From Cyclobacteriaceae bacterium (GTDB lineage: Bacteria; Bacteroidota; Bacteroidia; Cytophagales; Cyclobacteriaceae), in contig JABFRS010000001.1 of assembly GCA_013141055.1 (NCBI GenBank), positions 2,845,714-2,909,713 on the forward strand: a DNA stretch of 64,000 nt, read 5' to 3'. The notes beneath the pieces are model-generated. The model was not told where the DNA came from and did no database searches. It was given only the letters and a program-made list of their open reading frames with translations. The position numbers and the translations under genes were made by a program. Shown here in pieces: positions 42,840 to 50,218 of this stretch (the first letter of the stretch is position 1; each line of letters opens with the position of its first letter).

Positions 42840-45272
42840 ATGGTCCGTGTTCTGCGGTGGACTTTATATTTCATTATTTTTTTAGTGTCTCTGGTAGTCA
42901 TCGGTTATGGTGCTGCTCAATATTTTCGCCCTTCAATCCTTAGAACCATTAATGAAGAGCTGAAAGAAAGTGTTAATGGCGATGTAAAAATAGGGTGGCT
43001 GGACTTCACCATTTTTGAGCAGTTCCCGAATTTTTCTATCACCCTTGGAAAGATCTATGTGCGCGGTCCGCATTTTGATAAGTATCATAAGGATTTTCTC
43101 ACAGCGGACAAAATTTACATTCACGTCAACCCTATCAGATTATTTCAGGGAGCGATTAGTCTTAAGTCGATCAGTATCAGGAACGGAACTGTTTTCATCT
43201 TCACGGATACCAAGGGCTACACTAACATGGATGTGTTGAAGAAGCAAAAGAAAGATAGTGTCGAATCCACAGGACCCAAGCCTGCCCTTGAACTGGAGGA
43301 CATCTTTTTTGAAGACACCAGAGTGACGTATGTGGATTCCCTGAAGAACAAGTCGATCGATATCACGTTGATAAAAACCTTTTTGAATATTGCATCATCA
43401 GATTCTCTACAACGCATTTCTCTGAGGGGAAAGATGGGCTTTGGTGGCTTAGTGCTGAATGCAGCAAAGGGTGGATATCTCACAAAAAAAGCAACGGATG
43501 CTGATCTTAATCTTGAGTTCAGGCCTTCCAAAAAAGAGTTGACAATTCTTCCTTCAGAATTAAAATTCAAAAACTCTACCGTCGCTCTTTCGGGACGTTT
43601 CGATTTTTCAAAGCGGGGTGGCTTTACTTTGAATATTGATTCGAAAGATCTGAATTATAGCGAGGGACTGTCATTGATCACCAAAGCGCTGCGTGAAAAG
43701 CTTGAAAAATTTCAATTTGACGGACCGATTGATTTGAATGTTAAGCTTCAGGGCAGTCTGGGACCGGGTGCTGAACCTAAAGTTGATATTGCATTTACCT
43801 CCAGGGGAAATCACTTTGTTACCGGAAAGCTTGATGCAAAAGATCTTTCCTTCAAGGGATCATTTACCAATCACATCGACTCTACGAAAGAAATCGATGA
43901 TCATAATTCCAGAATTGTGCTCGACACAGTTTCCACAAGGATAGAGGAAGTAGGTGTGGAGGCAAATCTAGTTATTACGGATCTGACGGATCCTAAGCTT
44001 AAACTGATTTCCAAAAGTCACATTAACCTCACAGATATCAATCATGAGACAGACACTGCCAGCTTGAAGCTTTTGGGCGGAATCTTTGATGCAGACATTA
44101 ATTACAATGGCAAGCTGAATGAATATCTGGATGGTCCAAAAACTGTTTATCGGGGTAAGCTAAAGGGGACTGTCAGAATAAAAGATGGATCGCTGGTGAT
44201 GCGCCAACAGGAGAAAAAATTTGACAGGATCAATGCGCAGTTCCGATTTACGGAAGAGAGGATGGACCTTGATGAGATTGATTTCAGGATCAATGGGAAT
44301 CCGGTGATGATAAAAGGTAATGTAATAGGATTTATTCCATTCTTTTTTGTGCCAGAGGAAAAGGGATCTATCAATCTTAGTATAACGTCGCCGCGCATAG
44401 ACCTGGCAAGTCTCAAGACCAGTAAATCAAATGAGAAAGTTTCACCGAAAGCAGCTGCCAGAGGTAAGAAAAAGATATCCGACCTGCTGGATATACTTAA
44501 CAGCAAAGTAGAATTCATCCTGGATGTTAAGGTCAATGAGATCGTGAATGGATCCTTCCATGCTTCTAAATTTTCAGGAAAGGTCAACTTCATGAATAAC
44601 CATCTTATTGCTAATCCTGTCAGCATGCGCCTTGCAGATGGAGAGGTTGATCTTTCTTTAAAAGTTTTTGCTCTGGATAAAAAAATTAATCCGGTGACGC
44701 TGAGGGCTGAAGTGAAGAATGCCGACATTCAGAAGTTCTTTTCCTCTTTCGATAACTTCTCTCAAAAAACTATTCAATCTAAGAACCTGAGCGGAAAGGT
44801 GTTTACTAAACTTAATCTCACCGCTAAGATTGATGACAAGTTTAATATTCTGATGCCTTCATTATCGGGAACGGTCGACTTCAAATTGCGCGAAGGTGAG
44901 CTGAAGGATTTTGAGCCACTGGAGAAGATGAGCAATTTCCTGTTCAAGAAGCGTGATTTTTCAGATGTGCAGTTTGCCGAGATCAAAGGGCAGTTCAGTC
45001 TCTCGGGTCAGTATCTTGATGTGAGCCGAATGGAAATTGAATCGAGTGTTTTGTCTCTTTTTCTTGAAGGCCGCTATTCGCTTGGCGACAGCACGGACCT
45101 GACGATACAGGTACCTCTGAGTAATCTGAAGAAGCGTAACAAGGATTATAAGCCTGAGAATGTTGGTGTAGATGCAAAGGTTGGCCCCAGTGTTTTCCTT
45201 CGGGCACATCAGAACAAGGAAGGAAAGATGGTGATCGTCTACAACCTCTTCAAGAAATTCAAGAAGAAGTAA
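42840..45272 (+). CDS. AsmA-like envelope protein
   Basis: An 810-residue inner-membrane protein with one N-terminal helix (about 8-28) followed by a long repetitive beta-strand region. The first part contains VKIGWLDFTIFEQFPNFSITLGKIYV, typical of AsmA N-terminal domains, and the last third has the AsmA_2-like section (KLNLTAKIDDKFNILMPSLSGTVDFKLREGELKDFEPL, in pieces). AsmA relatives are repeating-groove proteins implicated in lipid transport between membranes. There is a 68-bp gap after the TPR gene, with no obvious terminator, so it may belong to the same transcript. The lipid and partners are unknown. Confidence 0.85.
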   Translation: MVRVLRWTLYFIIFLVSLVVIGYGAAQYFRPSILRTINEELKESVNGDVKIGWLDFTIFEQFPNFSITLGKIYVRGPHFDKYHKDFLTADKIYIHVNPIRLFQGAISLKSISIRNGTVFIFTDTKGYTNMDVLKKQKKDSVESTGPKPALELEDIFFEDTRVTYVDSLKNKSIDITLIKTFLNIASSDSLQRISLRGKMGFGGLVLNAAKGGYLTKKATDADLNLEFRPSKKELTILPSELKFKNSTVALSGRFDFSKRGGFTLNIDSKDLNYSEGLSLITKALREKLEKFQFDGPIDLNVKLQGSLGPGAEPKVDIAFTSRGNHFVTGKLDAKDLSFKGSFTNHIDSTKEIDDHNSRIVLDTVSTRIEEVGVEANLVITDLTDPKLKLISKSHINLTDINHETDTASLKLLGGIFDADINYNGKLNEYLDGPKTVYRGKLKGTVRIKDGSLVMRQQEKKFDRINAQFRFTEERMDLDEIDFRINGNPVMIKGNVIGFIPFFFVPEEKGSINLSITSPRIDLASLKTSKSNEKVSPKAAARGKKKISDLLDILNSKVEFILDVKVNEIVNGSFHASKFSGKVNFMNNHLIANPVSMRLADGEVDLSLKVFALDKKINPVTLRAEVKNADIQKFFSSFDNFSQKTIQSKNLSGKVFTKLNLTAKIDDKFNILMPSLSGTVDFKLREGELKDFEPLEKMSNFLFKKRDFSDVQFAEIKGQFSLSGQYLDVSRMEIESSVLSLFLEGRYSLGDSTDLTIQVPLSNLKKRNKDYKPENVGVDAKVGPSVFLRAHQNKEGKMVIVYNLFKKFKKK

Positions 45273-45282
45273 CTAAGTCAGA

Positions 45283-46905
45283 TTACTTCTCGATTTTCTT
45301 TCCTTTCAATTCCATCGCCATTTTCACAGCTTCATAAGCGTTGATCAATCCTCCGGTATTACTGAGATCATCAAAGTTGATCTTTCCGCCGCCTGGCTTC
45401 TGAACTTTCAATCCATCGAATTTCCGGGATGATTTCTTAAGGATATCCATCACTTGTACTGCAGAGAGGTCGGGGAAGTAAGACATGAGCATTGCGGCTA
45501 CCCCTGTAGCGGCTGGTGACGCCATGCTGGTGCCGGACATTTCTTTGTAATTATTTTCCGGTGTGGTGGAATAGATCTGCAGACCTGGAGAGAAAACATC
45601 CACAGATTTTTTCCCATAGTTGGAAAAATCGGCGACCAGTTGGTCATCATTGCCCCAGGCAGACGCACCGATCTCAAGCCAGTTCTTCGCTTCTTTTCCA
45701 TCCAGGAAATAGCGTGTTGGGAAATTATTTTCCTTGTCGTTGTTCTCGGCCTCGTTTCCCGCAGCGTGAACGATCAAGACGCCCTTCTTTTCCGCATAGC
45801 GTACAGCATCATCAACAACATTTTTCTCAGGTGAGAATCCCTTTCCAAAGCTCATGTTGATGATCTGTGCTCCATTGTCAACGGCATAGCGAATAGCATT
45901 GGCAATATCTTTATCTCTTTCATCTCCGTTGGGCACTGTTCGAACGGGCATAATGAGAACGTTGTTGGCGATTCCCTTAATACCGATATTGTTCTTGCGG
46001 TCAGCTGCAATGATCCCGGCAACGTGAGTTCCGTGGCTTGCATCCGGACCTTTCACATCATTATTGCCGTAATATTTTTCCGTCTTATTGTTATAGTCGT
46101 CCCCAACAATAAGCCTGGAATCAAAATCAACATTATATCCATATTCAACAATGACTTTATAATAGTCAACTCCCTCTTTCAGTTCAGTAATAACCTGTTC
46201 TATATCTGTGCCTGGTGCGGTTCGTTTAAGAAGGGTGGAAGCGAATCCTTTCGCGAAAGCAAGGGTAGGATCGGAAACTTTTAATGTATCCAGGCTCTCT
46301 TTTGTGAGCACATCTGTTTTGAGAATAGACTTTAATGTGTCAATGCTCATTCGTAAGTTTTTATACATACCGCGATAGACGTCATATTCCTTTTTGTTCT
46401 TATCGCGCAAACGCTCGAATTTGCTTTTTATCGTTTTAAACTTCTCGTAATCTGCTTTTTGCTTTTTGGGAACTTTATCATTTTCAACGTTACCGAATAT
46501 GTTGTTGAGTCGGATGTACTCCCGGGTGAGTTCGTAGGTGTCCTCGTTCACATTGCCATTTTTTCCTCCAATGAAGTTCCAGCCATGGACGTCATCGACA
46601 TAACCGTTCTTGTCATCATCAACGCCATTGTCAGGAATCTCCTTAGTATTGGTCCAGATGATGCTCTTCAAATCCTCATGGTATATATCAACTCCGCCAT
46701 CGAGCACAGCTACTATCACGGTACGGGATGGGAGATTTTTAAGGAGCGAATCATATGTTCTTTCCGTACTCAAACCCTGGACATGATCATTTTTAGGATC
46801 GAGAAGAAACCAATCTTTTGAAGGAGGGGCAGAATTTTGTGCTGATCCTGTGGAAAAAGCACCAATAATGGTCAATGCGCAGAAAAATGAGGTTCTAAAA
46901 ATCAT
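45283..46905 (-). CDS. Secreted subtilisin-like serine peptidase (S8) with long insertion
   Basis: A 540-residue exported protease with signal peptide ending GSAQ. The catalytic triad is Asp69 (VAVLDGGVDI), His291 (SHGTHVAG) and Ser460 (GTSMASPAATG), and Asn384 forms the oxyanion hole (AAGN). The distance between Asp and His is 222 residues, far more than the roughly 30-40 of simple subtilisins. The insertion starts with an acidic, calcium-binding-like DNGVDDDKNGYVDD segment at 93-105 followed by charged helices at about 125-230. No C-terminal sorting domain is present. It stands alone, convergent with the AsmA-like gene. Confidence 0.92.
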   Translation of the reverse strand: MIFRTSFFCALTIIGAFSTGSAQNSAPPSKDWFLLDPKNDHVQGLSTERTYDSLLKNLPSRTVIVAVLDGGVDIYHEDLKSIIWTNTKEIPDNGVDDDKNGYVDDVHGWNFIGGKNGNVNEDTYELTREYIRLNNIFGNVENDKVPKKQKADYEKFKTIKSKFERLRDKNKKEYDVYRGMYKNLRMSIDTLKSILKTDVLTKESLDTLKVSDPTLAFAKGFASTLLKRTAPGTDIEQVITELKEGVDYYKVIVEYGYNVDFDSRLIVGDDYNNKTEKYYGNNDVKGPDASHGTHVAGIIAADRKNNIGIKGIANNVLIMPVRTVPNGDERDKDIANAIRYAVDNGAQIINMSFGKGFSPEKNVVDDAVRYAEKKGVLIVHAAGNEAENNDKENNFPTRYFLDGKEAKNWLEIGASAWGNDDQLVADFSNYGKKSVDVFSPGLQIYSTTPENNYKEMSGTSMASPAATGVAAMLMSYFPDLSAVQVMDILKKSSRKFDGLKVQKPGGGKINFDDLSNTGGLINAYEAVKMAMELKGKKIEK

Positions 46906-47079
46906 AGGATAATCCCCGATAGTCAGTTATTAATGCCGCCAAATTACATGCCGGCCATGCTAATGTGGAAAAATTATTCAAAAGGGAGGAAAATATTACT
47001 TCTGACGGCTCTGTCTGAAGAACGAACGGCGTGTTTTAATCATGAAAGCGACCTTTATTAAAATTTAAAACCAACAGCC

Positions 47080-47205
47080 ATGATCCACTTCAGCCTTTTA
47101 CTCGTCACTGGTTTTTTCAGCCTGTTTTTTCATTTTGTAGTTACAGTCCATATTAAGAAGACTGAAGAAGCTGAAAGATCAGAACAATTGCGTCATGCTG
47201 CTTAA
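47080..47205 (+). CDS. 41-residue single-span membrane protein
   Basis: A short open frame starting at ATG 47080. It encodes one hydrophobic helix (IHFSLLLVTGFFSLFFHFVV) followed by a charged tail (HIKKTEEAERSEQLRHAA), a layout with the tail in the cytoplasm. It lies alone between a minus-strand subtilase and minus-strand tRNA genes, with a bidirectional terminator about 100 bp downstream. Amino-acid composition and the absence of competing frames support translation, but no family is recognised. It could take part in tuning a membrane complex. Evidence is limited to this frame's features. Confidence 0.45.
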   Translation: MIHFSLLLVTGFFSLFFHFVVTVHIKKTEEAERSEQLRHAA

Positions 47206-47273
47206 TTGATTTCTGACCCATTTTTGACCTTAATATACCTTTACCATAAACCTAAACCGCTCATTCATAGTAT

Positions 47274-47288
47274 CTTAGTCTGACTAAG
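47274..47288. repeat. 15-bp palindrome
   Basis: CTTAGTC-T-GACTAAG has perfect 7-bp arms around one base. It lies between the small membrane-protein gene and the convergent terminator. It may be a small hairpin in the 3' end of either transcript or a protein site. Confidence 0.4.
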
Positions 47289-47307
47289 GATGCTGTGTCT
47301 TAAATTA

Positions 47308-47340
47308 AAAGACCCGACTACGCTGAATAGTCGGGTCTTT
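47308..47340. terminator. Bidirectional intrinsic terminator
   Basis: AAAGACCCGACTA at 47308-47320 is the exact reverse complement of TAGTCGGGTCTTT at 47328-47340, with a 7-nt loop. On the plus strand a T run follows. On the minus strand the stem starts 12 bp beyond the end of tRNA-Leu(CAG) and is followed by TTTT. It should stop both the tRNA transcript and the opposing one from the small membrane-protein gene. Confidence 0.85.
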
Positions 47341-47352
47341 TTGCTTTTAAAG

Positions 47353-47434
47353 TGCCGAAGGGGGGACTCGAACCCCCATACCTTGCGGCACACGCCCCTG
47401 AAACGTGCGTGTCTACCAATTTCACCACTTCGGC
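47353..47434 (-). tRNA. tRNA-Leu (CAG)
   Basis: An 82-nt tRNA on the minus strand. The acceptor stem is GCCGAAG with CTTCGGC, the T arm is GGGGG-TTCGAGT-CCCCC, the D arm carries AAATTGGTAGA, and a long variable arm (GTGCCGCAAGGTAT) marks a class II tRNA. The anticodon loop TTCAGGG gives anticodon CAG. The 3' CCA is not encoded. It is second in a two-tRNA transcript. Confidence 0.95.
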
Positions 47435-47474
47435 ATTAATCCTCTTTTTCAAAAGGACCAGGGATTTGATCTAG

Positions 47475-47556
47475 TGCCCACGACTGGACTCGAACCAGCA
47501 CACCTTACGGAATACGCCCCTCAAACGTACGTGTCTACCAATTTCACCACGTGGGC
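47475..47556 (-). tRNA. tRNA-Leu (GAG)
   Basis: An 82-nt tRNA on the minus strand with acceptor stem GCCCACG/CGTGGGC, a T arm GCTGG-TTCGAGT-CCAGT, the same D arm as its neighbour (AAATTGGTAGA) and a long variable arm (GTATTCCGTAAGGTGT region). The anticodon loop TTGAGGG gives GAG. CCA is not encoded. It is 40 bp upstream of tRNA-Leu(CAG) in the transcript; the two look like diverged tandem duplicates with different anticodons. Confidence 0.95.
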
Positions 47557-47576
47557 AGTCATAAATGGAGGGGCGG

Positions 47577-47607
47577 CAAAGGTAAAAACCTTTTAATAAC
47601 AAGCCAA
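47577..47607 (-). promoter_or_regulatory. Promoter of the tRNA-Leu pair
   Basis: On the minus strand the -7 element TACCTTTG (47577-47584) matches TAnnTTTG exactly, and a TTG -33 element (47605-47607) lies 20 bp upstream. The expected start of transcription is near 47570, about 14 bp before the first tRNA. Confidence 0.6.
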
Positions 47608-47661
47608 TTTTGGAATTCATGAGAGCAGTATTTTTGATTGGTTTTCCAACAGAAGAAACAG

Positions 47662-48315
47662 TTACCTGTTCTTATAATAAGAGTCCATTTCGTCCAGGGT
47701 AAAGACAAAAAACTCCTGATCGATTACCTGCCCATCGTCGAATGAGTATCTGCTGATATGTAAAGCCACTTCATCCTTCTGAAGAGAAGGGTCGTTGTGC
47801 AATTTTAAAAGTTTGCGTTCCCCTGATTCACTCAGGTAATAAAAAAGAGGATTCAGGTTATTGGTGTAATAGTGATTGTTCTTCCTTAGGAGTCTGGTGT
47901 GCACTGTTCCATCCTCCTTTACTTTAAATACAATTCTTTTCCCGTCGTAGGAAGGTTGATCGCCGTCAGGTTTGTTATAATAGACCATTACTTTGCCACG
48001 ATACCGCTCAGGTATAAGATACGTTTCCTGTGTTGACCGCATTGATTCAACCCCGTATGAAATAAAATAGAAAGAAACCCAGCCAATAATTGCGGCGATC
48101 CACCAGTAAACCGTAGCAAGCTTTGCGAAATACGGAACATCACTTTTGAAAATTAAGTAGCCACCAACCGCGTAGACCAATCCAAAAAAGATCTGCAGGA
48201 AAGGAGCGCCACCTCCATAATAGAAGGAGCGATACGCAGGAAAATAAAAGATGACTGCTGCCAGTTCGATGATAATCCCGATAATGAAGAAGTTGCTGAG
48301 AAAAACTGATTTCAT
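47662..48315 (-). CDS. Membrane protein of unknown function
   Basis: A 217-residue protein with about four hydrophobic segments in the first 100 residues (FFIIGIIIELAAVIFYF, FLQIFFGLVYAVGGYLIF and ATVYWWIAAIIGWVSFYFI) and a soluble C-terminal half rich in charged strands (YNKPDGDQPSYDGKRIVFKV). No family is recognised. The tail may fold as a small beta domain in the cytoplasm or periplasm; topology was not determined. It is preceded by the two tRNA-Leu genes on the same strand but far enough away to be a separate transcript. Confidence 0.75.
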   Translation of the reverse strand: MKSVFLSNFFIIGIIIELAAVIFYFPAYRSFYYGGGAPFLQIFFGLVYAVGGYLIFKSDVPYFAKLATVYWWIAAIIGWVSFYFISYGVESMRSTQETYLIPERYRGKVMVYYNKPDGDQPSYDGKRIVFKVKEDGTVHTRLLRKNNHYYTNNLNPLFYYLSESGERKLLKLHNDPSLQKDEVALHISRYSFDDGQVIDQEFFVFTLDEMDSYYKNR

Positions 48316-48424
48316 TTAATACGAATATCGAAAATTTTTCCACGTTCAACATTCCGACTTTTCCATTCCATTCTTTCACGACAAGGACCAGGTAGTTAAT
48401 GAACTGAGCACGCGGAAGGGATAG

Positions 48425-48503
48425 GAGCGGAAAGCCCGGAGTGAGATGGATTTGTGTGCGGCCGGACTTGAAGCGGATAGCCCGGTGCCTGCGTCTCGCG
48501 GCA
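48425..48503 (+). other. GC-rich structured element upstream of the Rrf2 gene
   Basis: Two imperfect direct copies, GAGCGGAAAGCCCGG (48425-48439) and GAAGCGGATAGCCCGG (48470-48485), are 45 bp apart, followed by a bulged hairpin at 48486-48503 (TGCC-GCG against CGC-GGCA). The stretch is markedly more GC-rich than its surroundings and ends about 45 bp before the Rrf2 start codon. It has no long open frame. It may be a structured leader or a dispersed repeat; I recall similar AGCGGAWAGCCCG cores in other Bacteroidota intergenic regions, unverified. Confidence 0.45.
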
Positions 48504-48549
48504 GCCGCCCAAATTAATCTTCAAATTTCCCTAACTTAGAACCCTGATT

Positions 48550-48981
48550 ATGCTATCTAAGAAGTGTAAATACGCCATCCACGCTCTTGTCTATCTTGCT
48601 GAGCGCTACCAAAAGGGTCCTGTACATATTCAGGATATTGCGGAGGCACAAAAGATTCCAAAAAAATTCCTGGAAGCGATTCTTCTGGAAATGCGCAACG
48701 CCAAAATTCTTCACAGTAAGAAAGGAAAAGGCGGAGGATACTATTTATACAAGCGACCCGAAGATGTGAATATGATAGAGATCATCCGGTTGATGGATGG
48801 TGCTATCTCACTGCTTCCCTGTGTATCTCTTAACTATTATGAACCCTGCGAGGAATGTCGTGATGAAGTCACCTGCGGTATACGCGATGCCTTTACCAAC
48901 GTGCGTGATGAGACATTAAAATTGCTTTCAAAAAGTACCCTGGCGCATATTGTAAAGCGCGAACGCGAGCTCGGGAAATAG
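48550..48981 (+). CDS. Rrf2-family regulator with four-cysteine motif
   Basis: A 143-residue Rrf2 protein. The winged helix-turn-helix is at about residues 1-80 (YAIHALVYLAERYQKGPVHIQDIAEAQ, in part). The metal-ligand region contains Cys91, Cys100, Cys103 and Cys109, the position where IscR and relatives bind an iron-sulfur cluster (IscR has three Cys and a His). The regulator could therefore sense oxidative stress or iron-sulfur status. A peroxiredoxin gene follows 71 bp later with a 17-bp palindrome in between. It could also be a CymR-like sulfur regulator without a cluster, but the cysteines make a redox sensor more likely. Confidence 0.88.
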   Translation: MLSKKCKYAIHALVYLAERYQKGPVHIQDIAEAQKIPKKFLEAILLEMRNAKILHSKKGKGGGYYLYKRPEDVNMIEIIRLMDGAISLLPCVSLNYYEPCEECRDEVTCGIRDAFTNVRDETLKLLSKSTLAHIVKRERELGK

Positions 48982-48993
48982 TTATTTCTATAA

Positions 48994-49010
48994 TCTAGTA
49001 ATTTACTAGA
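48994..49010. promoter_or_regulatory. 17-bp palindrome, probable Rrf2 operator of the peroxiredoxin gene
   Basis: TCTAGTAA-T-TTACTAGA has perfect 8-bp arms around one base. It covers the place expected for the -33 element of the peroxiredoxin promoter, because the exact -7 element starts 9 bp further downstream. A dimeric repressor bound here would block the promoter. Confidence 0.65.
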
Positions 49011-49019
49011 CTTTACCTT

Positions 49020-49027
49020 TATATTTG
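49020..49027 (+). promoter_or_regulatory. -7 element of the peroxiredoxin promoter
   Basis: TATATTTG matches TAnnTTTG exactly, 25 bp before the peroxiredoxin start codon at 49053. The corresponding -33 region falls on the palindrome. Confidence 0.6.
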
Positions 49028-49052
49028 CTATTCAAAATAAAAAATACAGGAT

Positions 49053-49688
49053 ATGGCAATTCGATTAGGAGACATTGCGCCGGATTTTCAGGCACAGACA
49101 TCAGAAGGTACAATTCAATTTCACAAATGGTTGGGAGATGGATGGGGAGTATTGTTTTCTCATCCGGCGGATTTCACGCCTGTCTGCACGACAGAGCTTG
49201 GTGCCGTTGCAAAGCTTCGTTCGGAATTTGATAAAAGAAATGTGAAGGTTGTGGCCTTGAGTACAGATTCAGTAGAACAGCATGGTAAATGGATTGGTGA
49301 TATCAATGAAACTCAGAATACAGTAGTGAATTTTCCATTGATTGCCGACCCTTCTTTTGAAGTAGCAAAGTTGTATGATATGATTCATCCGGAAGTGAGC
49401 GACAAGTTTACTGTGCGTTCTGTATTTGTGATCGGACCAGATAAAAAAGTAAAGCTCACCATTACATATCCTGCGGCTACCGGAAGAAATTTTGATGAGA
49501 TCATTCGTGTAATTGACAGCCTTCAGCTTACAGCTAAGTATAGTGTAGCCACTCCGGCTAACTGGAAGCATGGAGAAGATGTTATCATCACTGCTGCTGT
49601 GAAAGACGAAGAGATTGCAGGAAGATTTCCAAAAGGTCATACTCGGGTGAAGCCTTACTTGAGAACTACCCCGCAGCCAAATATTTAA
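49053..49688 (+). CDS. 1-Cys peroxiredoxin (Prx6 group)
   Basis: A 211-residue thiol peroxidase that reduces hydrogen peroxide and organic hydroperoxides in the cytoplasm. The peroxidatic cysteine is Cys45 in SHPADFTPVCTTELG, and it is the only cysteine, so a resolving cysteine is absent and an external thiol must regenerate it. The long C-terminal extension (ANWKHGEDVIIT and GHTRVKPYLRTTPQP) is typical of the Prx6 group. The preceding Rrf2 gene and the operator-like palindrome suggest redox-controlled expression. It ends at an intrinsic terminator. Confidence 0.96.
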   Translation: MAIRLGDIAPDFQAQTSEGTIQFHKWLGDGWGVLFSHPADFTPVCTTELGAVAKLRSEFDKRNVKVVALSTDSVEQHGKWIGDINETQNTVVNFPLIADPSFEVAKLYDMIHPEVSDKFTVRSVFVIGPDKKVKLTITYPAATGRNFDEIIRVIDSLQLTAKYSVATPANWKHGEDVIITAAVKDEEIAGRFPKGHTRVKPYLRTTPQPNI

Positions 49689-49712
49689 TTTTTTTTCAAG
49701 ACTGATCTGAAG

Positions 49713-49734
49713 ACCTCCTTTTGGGAGGTTTTCT
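49713..49734 (+). terminator. Terminator after the peroxiredoxin gene
   Basis: ACCTCC at 49713-49718 pairs with GGAGGT at 49724-49729, separated by TTTTG and followed by TTTCTT. It is 24 bp after the stop codon. Confidence 0.75.
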
Positions 49735-49857
49735 TGCTTTAGAGCAGATTCACCTCACCTGAATTTCGATACACCTCAAATAGTTTTTGTACGGCTTTGC
49801 ACCAAATTCACGCAACTACACAGCGTAGCTCCCGTATTTTTCCCTAACTAATTTATT

Positions 49858-50217
49858 ATGATAAAGATTTCAGTTTCAAAATTCACACCGCTTATGTGGT
49901 TTTACCTTATGATGGCGGTGGCGGGCGCTATTGTTCCATGGTATTTCAATCTTCATCAAATGATGTTCGGCGATCAACTTTTTACCATGGCGAATTATAT
50001 CGGTGCCGGAATGGAAAATGATTTCACCTCTTCCATTACAACAGATTTCTTTATTGGCACAACTCCTGTTCTGGTATGGATGATCGTAGAAGCGCGAAGA
50101 ATGAGAATAAAAGGAATAGGGTGGTATGTAGTATTAACATTTGTAATTTCTTTTGCTTTCACTTGTCCTCTGTTCTTATTTAATCGTGAAAGAAAACTTA
50201 AGACCATCACTCAGTAG
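49858..50217 (+). CDS. DUF2834 family membrane protein
   Basis: A 119-residue protein with three hydrophobic segments (about 12-28, 62-77 and 87-106). The early FYLMMAVAGAIVPWYFN and the later TDFFIGTTPVLVWMIVEARRM match the DUF2834 family, whose function is unknown. The next gene, an FAD-dependent monooxygenase, starts one base after its stop codon, so the two form an operon with the sensor/regulator pair after them. There is no signal peptide cleavage site. Confidence 0.82.
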   Translation: MIKISVSKFTPLMWFYLMMAVAGAIVPWYFNLHQMMFGDQLFTMANYIGAGMENDFTSSITTDFFIGTTPVLVWMIVEARRMRIKGIGWYVVLTFVISFAFTCPLFLFNRERKLKTITQ

Positions 50218-50218
50218 T

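Noticed and set aside
44147..44728. A 193-residue minus-strand frame in the AsmA-like gene
   Set aside because: Low-complexity Ser/Leu-rich antisense shadow of the AsmA-like coding sequence.
47405..47596. A 63-residue frame across the tRNA region
   Set aside because: It runs through both tRNA-Leu genes on the opposite strand, so it is not coding.
48447..48518. A 23-residue frame starting inside the GC-rich element before the Rrf2 gene
   Set aside because: The repeated motif and hairpin point to a structured element; the frame has no features of a leader peptide and no neighbouring biosynthetic operon.
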